Shown piece by piece: positions 1-4,653 of a DNA stretch of 11,798 nucleotides. Position 1 is the first letter of the stretch. Each line of letters starts with the position of its first letter. Source of the DNA: MFAQ01 sp964429015 (GTDB taxonomy: Bacteria > Patescibacteriota > Microgenomatia > UBA1400 > MFAQ01). The stretch is from contig CAYSAM010000022.1 of the NCBI GenBank assembly GCA_964429015.1, forward strand, positions 1-11,798, written 5' to 3'. A program made the position numbers and the translations under genes. The notes under the pieces were generated by a model. That model saw only the letters and a list, made by a program, of their open reading frames with translations, was not told the origin of the DNA and did not search any database.

Positions 1-31
1 ATCCATCCACAGTACCATAAACCTATAACAT

Positions 32-60
32 TTGACAATTACCCCATTTTGTGCTACAAT
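32..60 (+). promoter_or_regulatory. Sigma70-type promoter for the first orphan gene
   Basis: A perfect -35 TTGACA (32-37) lies 17 bp from a -10 TACAAT (55-60), and the -10 is preceded by TG plus one base (52-54), an extended -10. The predicted transcript start is near 67, leaving a leader of about 50 nt with an AAAAGGA ribosome site at 104-110. This is one of the best-matched promoters in the window. Confidence 0.85.
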
Positions 61-116
61 CAACCCACAAATTTACCCCTAACAAGGACTAAAACTTCTC
101 TTTAAAAGGATCAAAA

Positions 117-632
117 ATGCTAAAAATTAGCAAGAGAAATATTCTTAATATCATAAAACGTGGCAAAAAGTATCGAAAGGTCGGCTATTCCTACGGGAGA
201 CGCGGCAAACCAGAAGACTTAGCCGGCTTAGTTTCCCCAAACATGCGTCCAGCCCAAAAAGTCCCCGGTCACATTGTCTGCATGCGAAAAGAAGGAAATC
301 AGCCGTTCGGAATAGACACTCATATCATTTTTATGGGTGACGACCTTACTCAACCCAAGACTCTTGAATTTTGGGCTGTCGAAATCGAATATGTTGAAAC
401 CTGCAAAGAAAAAACTGGCAGAGTAATCGAATTTGATGGTTTCATCTGGGATGAATACCAGAATAAAAACGTAGTAATTGCAGTACAGATGATAGAAGAG
501 TTCACCTTAACCGACGCAAAAGGCAAAACTTTTGGCGGGGAAGCTGGTTACTGGGTTATCTTTGACTTAACTCCCAATCAAACCAACTGGTGGCCATGCG
601 CCCCAGATAAATTTTTCTACGCTCCCGCATAG
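117..632 (+). CDS. Hypothetical protein with PGDYG-like C-terminal region, paralogue A
   Basis: A 171-aa soluble protein of unknown function, with no signal peptide or membrane segment. ATG 117 is supported by AAAAGGA at 104-110. The N-terminus (about 1-30) is basic. The C-terminal part (about 118-170) reads AVQM (122-125), then an acidic-F-x-L-T strand, then EAGYW (142-146), and ends with FYAP (167-170). This order resembles the small bacterial PGDYG domain (AVQM...F.V...GD/GY...F...Y.P), although the central motif is degenerate; that match is from memory. The next gene at 721 shares GLVS, EFW, DG-aromatic, A(V/I)QM, AG.Y and (F/Y)YAP in the same order, so the two are divergent tandem paralogues. 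It has its own promoter and terminator, hence is monocistronic. Coding status is solid; function is unknown. Confidence 0.85.
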   Translation: MLKISKRNILNIIKRGKKYRKVGYSYGRRGKPEDLAGLVSPNMRPAQKVPGHIVCMRKEGNQPFGIDTHIIFMGDDLTQPKTLEFWAVEIEYVETCKEKTGRVIEFDGFIWDEYQNKNVVIAVQMIEEFTLTDAKGKTFGGEAGYWVIFDLTPNQTNWWPCAPDKFFYAPA

Positions 633-638
633 TTCCAC

Positions 639-676
639 AAGACCTCTCACTGTAAAAAGTGGCGGGTCTTTTTTTT
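639..676 (+). terminator. Rho-independent terminator of the gene at 117
   Basis: AAGACC (639-644) pairs with GGTCTT (665-670), and an inner CACT (648-651) pairs with AGTG (658-661) across a 3x3 internal loop. A run of T follows at 669-676. It lies 6 nt after the stop codon. Confidence 0.9.
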
Positions 677-680
677 GCGC

Positions 681-716
681 TATAATTCCATCAAATCTTT
701 AACAACCCACAGGAGG
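681..716 (+). promoter_or_regulatory. Promoter -10 and strong Shine-Dalgarno for the second orphan gene
   Basis: A consensus -10 TATAAT is at 681-686, directly after the upstream terminator. No good -35 is visible, because the expected place falls inside the terminator stem. A perfect AGGAGG is at 711-716, four bases before a TTG, and this decides the TTG start at 721 rather than the internal ATG at 763. Confidence 0.65.
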
Positions 717-720
717 AACA

Positions 721-1224
721 TTGATATACATTATCAATCAATTTGAGTTTGAAAAAATCAAAATGAGCGGCGTCGGCAATCCATATCTAAAAATCGCCCC
801 CACTTTCTGGAAAATCACCCCCAGACGTTACCGTCTTTCAGGTTTAGTAAGCAAAGGACTAACTCTCCCTGAAACTCCAAGAGTCATCCACACACTAGAG
901 GGGCCAAAAAAGTTCAAGTTTATTACTTGTCTTGGACCTAGTGGCGAATTCTGGCCTATGAGTTTACAATCATTTTTAGAATCCAAAGATATTGATCTTG
1001 CCCTTCCAAATGCCGATGGTTGGCTCTCCAGCCACAACAAAAAGAATACCATTGCCTGGGCAATTCAAATGAAAACAGACTTTGTTGTCACCTACGGCCA
1101 CTCCACACCACTTTCCCAAAAAGCCGGTGGCTACTTATTATTCCGAGGTAATTATTGCTGGGCACTCGCCGAGCACCTCTTCCCTCTCTACTACGCTCCA
1201 ATTAAACAAAATCCCGCCAAATAG
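721..1224 (+). CDS. Hypothetical protein with PGDYG-like C-terminal region, paralogue B (TTG start)
   Basis: A 167-aa soluble protein of unknown function. It starts at TTG, chosen because AGGAGG (711-716) sits four bases upstream. Shared landmarks with the 171-aa gene at 117 are GLVS (41-44), EFW (76-78), DGW (99-101), AIQM (114-117), KAGGY (134-138) and YYAP (157-160); overall identity is low, so the duplication is old. The C-terminal third matches the pattern of PGDYG-type domains as I recall them (AVQM, a beta-strand with F.V, then a G-rich turn and Y). The stop codon TAG (1222-1224) falls inside its own terminator hairpin. Both copies have private promoters and terminators, so they are probably regulated independently. 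Nothing points to a specific function. Confidence 0.85.
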   Translation: MIYIINQFEFEKIKMSGVGNPYLKIAPTFWKITPRRYRLSGLVSKGLTLPETPRVIHTLEGPKKFKFITCLGPSGEFWPMSLQSFLESKDIDLALPNADGWLSSHNKKNTIAWAIQMKTDFVVTYGHSTPLSQKAGGYLLFRGNYCWALAEHLFPLYYAPIKQNPAK

Positions 1225-1235
1225 CGGGATTTTTT
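1209..1235 (+). terminator. Terminator overlapping the 3' end of the gene at 721
   Basis: A perfect 9-bp stem AAATCCCGC (1209-1217) / GCGGGATTT (1224-1232) with loop CAAATA, followed by T to 1235. The coding stop lies in the loop and stem, so the last codons double as the terminator. Confidence 0.92.
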
Positions 1236-1240
1236 ACCAC

Positions 1241-1274
1241 AAAAATGGCTGGTCTGCGCGAACGCAGCCAGCCA
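1241..1274 (-). terminator. Terminator of the 68-aa membrane protein gene, UUCG loop
   Basis: Read on the minus strand: TGGCTGG (1274-1268), CTGCG (1267-1263), loop TTCG, CGCAG, one bulged A (1253), CCAGCCA, then TTTTT (1245-1241). It is a 12-bp stem with a stable UUCG-type loop, placed 8 nt after the stop codon. It faces the terminator at 1209-1235, so the two genes are insulated tail to tail. Confidence 0.92.
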
Positions 1275-1282
1275 AGTCCATT

Positions 1283-1489
1283 TTATTCCGCGGAGTCAGG
1301 GGTCGAACCAGTTCCCATAGGATCCGCAGGCATATCAAAAAATGAACCAATAAACCCACAAATTGCAATCCCCGAAACTACGGGAACAAACGACAAGCCG
1401 AACAAAAGGATTGCGCCGGCAGTACCAATTGCAGCACCCACAATCTTTCCACCATTCAGCGGCAAAACATTCAGAACTTTATTCAACAT
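1283..1489 (-). CDS. Small glycine-rich membrane protein, 68 aa
   Basis: The start is placed at 1489 because AGGAGA (1495-1500) lies 5 nt upstream; an in-frame ATG at 1525 would place the Shine-Dalgarno inside the gene. The product has a short amphipathic N-terminus (MLNKVLNVLPLNGG). Two close hydrophobic segments rich in Gly and Ala follow (about 15-34 and 37-52), then an acidic, Pro/Gly-rich tail. It probably forms a helical hairpin in the membrane. It has its own promoter (1556-1584), a structured leader (1513-1537) and a strong terminator, so it is a stand-alone unit although it directly follows mnmA. Size and glycine-rich helices resemble small holin-, toxin- or bacteriocin-like peptides, but there is no immunity, antitoxin or export gene beside it and no diagnostic motif. 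Function is unknown. Confidence 0.75.
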   Translation of the reverse strand: MLNKVLNVLPLNGGKIVGAAIGTAGAILLFGLSFVPVVSGIAICGFIGSFFDMPADPMGTGSTPDSAE

Positions 1490-1512
1490 CTTTATCTCCT
1501 GTTTTTTAATAT

Positions 1513-1537
1513 CCAAGCCTAGCAAGAGTTGGCTTGG
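1513..1537 (-). promoter_or_regulatory. 5' leader hairpin of the 68-aa gene
   Basis: A perfect 7-bp inverted repeat (CCAAGCC / GGCTTGG) with an 11-nt loop lies in the leader between the promoter and the AGGAGA site. It is followed by A-rich rather than U-rich RNA on the minus strand, so it is not a terminator. It may stabilise the mRNA or modulate translation. Confidence 0.55.
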
Positions 1538-1555
1538 TTGCTTACTTCATATCCT

Positions 1556-1584
1556 ATATTACACCAACCAAGCTCAAAAGTCAA
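1556..1584 (-). promoter_or_regulatory. Sigma70-type promoter for the 68-aa gene
   Basis: On the minus strand a -35 TTGACT (1584-1579) is separated by exactly 17 bp from a -10 TAATAT (1561-1556). It begins 2 bp after the mnmA stop codon. The predicted start is near 1549, giving a leader of about 60 nt. Confidence 0.75.
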
Positions 1585-1585
1585 T

Positions 1586-2941
1586 CTATACAATCACTCC
1601 GCCACCCAAGCACTCGCCAAGCCCAGTGTAAAACACCGCACTCTGCCCACTAGCCACCCCAAACACCTCCCTCTCAATCGTCATTGCGAGATTCGTAATC
1701 GAACCGCGGCAATCCACCCCTGTCATTCCCGCGGAGGCGGGAATCCATTCAATTAATTCAACTTTTATCAACTCCCCGCCATGCCTTATCCTCACGTACA
1801 AGTCTTTAGTATCCATGTTTTCGCCTTTACTTTGGTTCACAAAGCTCAACCCAGAAACTACCAGCTTTTTACTCATTACCTCATTTTTATCTCCTACTAT
1901 CAATCTATTTGTAGCGGCTACTTTATCCACTACATAATAAATTTTCGTTATATCTCCGTCTTGAGTTCTTGATGTCTGGAGTTTTTGAGTTCTTGGGTCA
2001 AGTGTCCACCCACCTCTCTCTCCAATGGTATAAAAAGGAACTCCTTTATGTGTCCCAATCACTTTTCCGCTCGTATCTACCACCTCACCAGGTTTTTCAT
2101 CTAGTCTTCTACGGAGAAATTCTCTTACTTCCACATTTCCCACAAAACAAATCCCCTGGCTGTCTTTCTTGTCAGCCACACTCAAACCCGCTTCCTTGGC
2201 CATTTCCCGCACTTCACTTTTTAAGTAGTCCCCAAGAGGGAAAATCACATGTTTAAGTTCCTTTTCGGTCAACTTCCACAAAAAGTACGTCTGATCCTTA
2301 TGTTTGTCTACAGGAATAAATAATTTTACAGAGCCGTAGTCAATACCATTCTCGGCAGGATTTCGTAAAGTGCGCTGAGCTGGTGTCACCACAGGTGACT
2401 CAGCGCCCTGCGAACCAGAAAAATTTTGCGCTGGCAAAATTATTTCGTCTGACGAAGAATCGGTGTTGACGGCAGGCTCAAAATTATTTACCACTTTTGC
2501 ATAATGTCCAGTAGCTATATAGTCAAATCCATTCGCAAGTGCCCAATCCAAAAACAACCCAAACTTAACCTCAGAATTACACAACACATCTGGGTTTGGC
2601 GTCCTCCCCGCCTCATATTCATCATAAAAATACTTTATAACCCTACTGTTGTATTCTTCCGAAAAATCCAAAGCCTTAAAAGGTATTCCAATTTCTAAGG
2701 CAGTTTTCAAGGCCGAATCCCTATCCTCATCAGCCCTGCATCCGTTCTTTTTGATCCACTCCCTTCTTAACCTTTCTTTTTCTTTATCATCTACCATCGA
2801 TGATCCACGATCTAAATACTCCTCTTTCGGTGGCCAGCAGTAAAGGTGAACCCCAACAACATCAAAACCTGCCCTTTTCAAAAGCAAAGCCGAAACAGCG
2901 CTATCTACCCCACCAGAAATTCCAACAGCAACTTTTTTCAT
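1586..2941 (-). CDS. mnmA: tRNA-specific 2-thiouridylase MnmA with repeat-derived insertions
   Basis: The cytoplasmic enzyme that thiolates U34 of tRNAs for Lys, Glu and Gln, using ATP and a persulfide donor. Visible motifs are the PP-loop SGGVDS (9-14), NPDVLCN with catalytic Cys121, ATGHY (143-147), KDQTYFL (215-221), DSQGICF with second catalytic Cys265, and the C-terminal beta-barrel ending GECLGGGVI. Length is 451 aa against roughly 350-370 for the family. The excess is explained mainly by three inserts: about 153-203, about 315-331 and about 399-421, each coinciding with a repeat listed separately. All catalytic residues are intact and the frame is open, so it should be functional. The start overlaps the upstream gene's end (TAG-TT-ATG) and lacks a Shine-Dalgarno, implying translational coupling to the 137-aa gene. 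Confidence 0.96.
   Translation of the reverse strand: MKKVAVGISGGVDSAVSALLLKRAGFDVVGVHLYCWPPKEEYLDRGSSMVDDKEKERLRREWIKKNGCRADEDRDSALKTALEIGIPFKALDFSEEYNSRVIKYFYDEYEAGRTPNPDVLCNSEVKFGLFLDWALANGFDYIATGHYAKVVNNFEPAVNTDSSSDEIILPAQNFSGSQGAESPVVTPAQRTLRNPAENGIDYGSVKLFIPVDKHKDQTYFLWKLTEKELKHVIFPLGDYLKSEVREMAKEAGLSVADKKDSQGICFVGNVEVREFLRRRLDEKPGEVVDTSGKVIGTHKGVPFYTIGERGGWTLDPRTQKLQTSRTQDGDITKIYYVVDKVAATNRLIVGDKNEVMSKKLVVSGLSFVNQSKGENMDTKDLYVRIRHGGELIKVELIEWIPASAGMTGVDCRGSITNLAMTIEREVFGVASGQSAVFYTGLGECLGGGVIV
1679..1715. repeat. Dispersed-repeat-like element (CGTCATTGCGAG...GCAATCC) inside mnmA
   Basis: The ends CGTCATTGCGAG (1679-1690) and CGCGGCAATCC (1705-1715) match the recurring intergenic repeat type with ATTGC/GCAAT arms that I recall from many bacterial genomes. 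An inner GATT-CGT-AATC inverted repeat is at 1690-1700. On the coding strand it contributes the residues GVDCRGSITNLAMT to MnmA. Family identity is from memory; the location in a gene is directly visible. Confidence 0.6.
1721..1747. repeat. dRS3-like palindrome (ATTCCC-N8-GGGAAT) inside mnmA
   Basis: ATTCCCGC (1725-1732), loop GGAG, GCGGGAAT (1737-1744) form a perfect 8-bp stem flanked by TGTC and CCA. This fits the ATTCCC-N8-GGGAAT pattern known as dRS3 in Neisseria, found as similar mini-repeats in other bacteria. On the coding strand it reads WIPASAGMT, a residue string typical of such repeats caught in genes. It abuts the element at 1679-1715, so two repeat types sit back to back. Confidence 0.75.
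1961..2000. repeat. Degenerate 8-bp tandem repeat (TTGAGTTC unit) inside mnmA
   Basis: In steps of eight the plus strand reads TTGAGTTC, TTGATGTC, TGGAGTTT, TTGAGTTC, TTGGGTCA. It lies in the insert between GERGGWTL and ITKIYYVVDK of MnmA and encodes RTQKLQTSRTQDG (minus strand). The same unit recurs at 5299-5338 in another gene. Confidence 0.7.
2361..2456. repeat. Compound palindromic insertion inside mnmA
   Basis: Three neighbouring inverted repeats occur here. GCGCTGA (2372-2378) / TCAGCGC (2400-2406) encloses GTCACC-ACA-GGTGAC (2385-2399), with outer TTCG/CGAA (2362-2365, 2411-2414). AATTTTGC-GCTG-GCAAAATT is at 2422-2441. TTCGTC-T-GACGAA is at 2444-2456. The block encodes most of an extra segment of about 50 residues (about 153-203) between GHYAKV and the KLFIPVDKHKDQ strand of MnmA, where the family normally has a short loop. 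It looks like a mobile or extragenic palindromic element that inserted in frame. Confidence 0.65.
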
Positions 2942-2943
2942 AA

Positions 2944-3357
2944 CTAGCCAGCAAAATAATCAGACATTTCTTTTATTATCTTCACAGTTTCTTCATAGTC
3001 ATACTCAACACCATCTCTATCAGCAAAAGAATAGCCACCATCAGTTTCTGTAACCACTAAGTCCTCACTTATTTCCAAACTAAATGTCGACTCATCAGCA
3101 GACAACTCTTCACTCCGAAGCTTTTCTGCTAGCCAGTATTCCCCAACTTCGACATTACTACCATCACTCCAACACTTCAAAGCTACCAAAAACGTTTCCT
3201 TAGCATCAAAAGACTCAAATACTCGTACAGAATTATCAACACTCAAGGCAACTTTAACCTCACCGTTTTCCATGTCACCTGGGTCACCCATCATATCGGT
3301 AAGGGTCATAGCAAAAACCTCACTTTTTGCGGGTACAAACAGATTTTCTTTTTCCAT
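2944..3357 (-). CDS. Acidic hypothetical protein, 137 aa, upstream of mnmA
   Basis: I do not recognise this protein. It is 137 aa, strongly acidic, with no signal peptide or membrane segment. The pattern is alternating beta-like stretches (for example EVKVALSVDNSVRVFESF at about 33-50) and a helical C-terminus (EETVKIIKEMSDYFAG). Its TAG stop is 2 nt before the mnmA ATG, so it is probably co-translated with mnmA. Its ATG follows an extended -10 (TGATATAAT, 3373-3365) by only 7 nt, so the mRNA may be leaderless; only a weak TAGG could serve as a ribosome site. It is probably a small cytoplasmic accessory protein; a link to tRNA thiolation rests on context alone. Confidence 0.75.
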   Translation of the reverse strand: MEKENLFVPAKSEVFAMTLTDMMGDPGDMENGEVKVALSVDNSVRVFESFDAKETFLVALKCWSDGSNVEVGEYWLAEKLRSEELSADESTFSLEISEDLVVTETDGGYSFADRDGVEYDYEETVKIIKEMSDYFAG

Positions 3358-3364
3358 AACCTAT

Positions 3365-3373
3365 ATTATATCA
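3365..3373 (-). promoter_or_regulatory. Extended -10 promoter of the 137-aa gene / mnmA unit
   Basis: TGATATAAT on the minus strand (TGn plus consensus TATAAT) is 7 nt before the ATG at 3357. No clear -35 is visible. The predicted start coincides with the ATG, suggesting a leaderless transcript. Confidence 0.55.
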
Positions 3374-3383
3374 CTGTAAAACC

Positions 3384-4076
3384 CTAAAGTTCTGCTTCTA
3401 GTTTTTCCAAAATCAACTCCGCCGGATCCCACACCACCATCTCTCCAAAATCAAATCCATCCAAATACTTTTTAAGCAAAAGAGGCAACTCCGTACACCC
3501 CAAAACAATAACCTCTATCCCCATTTTCTTTATCTCTTCAAAAAATTTAAGCGACACAATTTTCAATTCCTCAGAGCTATCAATCATCTCAATCAACCCC
3601 GCCCCACTAACATCAGATCCTTCCACCGCCTTCACTCGCCAAATAATTTCTTGTAAAGTATTTTGCAAATCCTCTCTGTTCTCAGTTAACAAATTCACAT
3701 ACTTCCCAAGTTTTGCTATTTCTTCTACAAGTGGCCAAGTGCCTAACCACATCGGTTTCAAACCGGTTTGCTCAATTTTCCAGTCAACCGCATCAAAAGT
3801 AGTCAACACTTTTATGCCTTTAGTGTCAATTTTTGGCAACCACAACTGCAAGGTGTTACAAGCCACCACCATTGCATTTTCCCCACCCACCAAACAATCA
3901 TCTACCGCATTTTGAAAATCTTTAGCTACTTGTTCGTCAGGATTAATTTTATTGCTTATCACTCTCGGCGCAATATTTACCAAACACCTTCTCACAAAAA
4001 CATCTTTTCCACTATTTAATACATTCAAAAAATACTCGCCAGAAGACAAATCTGGCTCAATTATTGCCACTTTCAT
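3384..4076 (-). CDS. Aspartate/glutamate racemase-family protein
   Basis: A 230-aa cytoplasmic protein of the Asp/Glu/hydantoin racemase superfamily, cofactor-independent enzymes that use a pair of cysteines to invert an alpha-carbon. Both expected cysteines are present: VACNT (Cys73) and VLGCTE (Cys194), the latter followed by LPLLL as in aspartate racemases. The usual N-terminal G-G-x-G-P turn is missing; the protein begins MKVAIIEPDLSSGEY, so the substrate may differ. A poor GAGAGA ribosome site lies 8 nt upstream of ATG 4076. It lies 26 nt from the 137-aa gene on the same strand. A role in supplying D-Asp or D-Glu for cell wall or for the nearby ATP-grasp ligases is possible but inferred. 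Family confidence is high, substrate unknown. Confidence 0.85.
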   Translation of the reverse strand: MKVAIIEPDLSSGEYFLNVLNSGKDVFVRRCLVNIAPRVISNKINPDEQVAKDFQNAVDDCLVGGENAMVVACNTLQLWLPKIDTKGIKVLTTFDAVDWKIEQTGLKPMWLGTWPLVEEIAKLGKYVNLLTENREDLQNTLQEIIWRVKAVEGSDVSGAGLIEMIDSSEELKIVSLKFFEEIKKMGIEVIVLGCTELPLLLKKYLDGFDFGEMVVWDPAELILEKLEAEL

Positions 4077-4101
4077 ATTTCAATTCTCTCACAAACAAAT
4101 C

Positions 4102-4623
4102 TTACTTAACACAAACTTGACCTTTGCTTACCTCAGACTCATAACAAACTTGAACTCCTTCAGGTGTCTGTTTCAAAATGAAACCAGCACCTATTTCACC
4201 AAGTTTTGGATTGTCCTTTACCATTTTCTGATACCAAGCCTCTTTTAATAAGTCACCAGAAACATACCCCAATTTACCAGCCCAAGGATATCTACTTTTT
4301 TGTGCATTATATCTAGCGACTTCATTCAAAATTGTACCCGCTCGCATCTTCATGTCGGTTTCGTTTAGTCTTACTACTTGCTCTTGTTTAACTTTATCAA
4401 TCTGACTACTTGGTGAAAAGACACTCGCAAACCCACCAACCATAACCAAGACAATAGCTAAAATTATCAACCATAACGGAAGAGCAATCAGATTTTTTAC
4501 ACCATTACTCCAATTAGTCCATCTATACATCACTATCACCCCAATCGGATAAACTAACAACAGCAATAAAACAGTGATAATCGTCTTTGTATCCGTGCTT
4601 ACCTCACCATTATTTTTATCCAT
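4102..4623 (-). CDS. Membrane protein with pilin-like C-terminal domain
   Basis: A 173-aa protein with two membrane helices (about 13-33 and 44-70) joined by a short aromatic/basic loop (MYRWTNWSNGVKN). A soluble domain with the layout of a pilin/pseudopilin head follows. Its features are a helix (KMRAGTILNEVARYNAQ), then RYPW (111-114), a Trp-containing segment, and two cysteines near the end (C160, C171) that could form the disulfide loop typical of such domains. There is no prepilin peptidase motif, so it is not a classic pilin. Proteins of this form are, as I recall, common in Microgenomates. The ATG follows a TATTAT by 6 nt and lacks a strong Shine-Dalgarno. Function is unknown; it is probably exposed outside the membrane. 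Confidence 0.75.
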   Translation of the reverse strand: MDKNNGEVSTDTKTIITVLLLLLVYPIGVIVMYRWTNWSNGVKNLIALPLWLIILAIVLVMVGGFASVFSPSSQIDKVKQEQVVRLNETDMKMRAGTILNEVARYNAQKSRYPWAGKLGYVSGDLLKEAWYQKMVKDNPKLGEIGAGFILKQTPEGVQVCYESEVSKGQVCVK

Positions 4624-4629
4624 AAATCC

Positions 4630-4640
4630 ATAATATCATA
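4630..4640 (-). promoter_or_regulatory. Putative -10 of the pilin-like gene, leaderless spacing
   Basis: TATTAT (4635-4630) is 6 nt before the ATG at 4623. An overlapping alternative TATGAT is at 4640-4635. No convincing -35. A/T-rich context makes this moderate evidence only. Confidence 0.4.
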
Positions 4641-4653
4641 ACAATCCAACTAC

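Noticed and set aside
828..1052. 74-codon frame on the minus strand within the gene at 721
   Set aside because: Lies wholly inside a well-supported plus-strand gene with promoter, Shine-Dalgarno and terminator; no start signals of its own.
1489..1525. Upstream in-frame ATG at 1525 for the small membrane protein
   Set aside because: The AGGAGA at 1495-1500 would lie inside the gene; the ATG at 1489 has ideal spacing.
1513..1537. Hairpin after mnmA as the mnmA terminator
   Set aside because: It follows the promoter of the 68-aa gene and is trailed by A-rich rather than U-rich RNA on the minus strand.
1961..2000. CRISPR-like repeats
   Set aside because: Units are 8 bp with no spacers and lie in a coding frame; there are no cas genes and no 24-40 bp repeats anywhere in the window.
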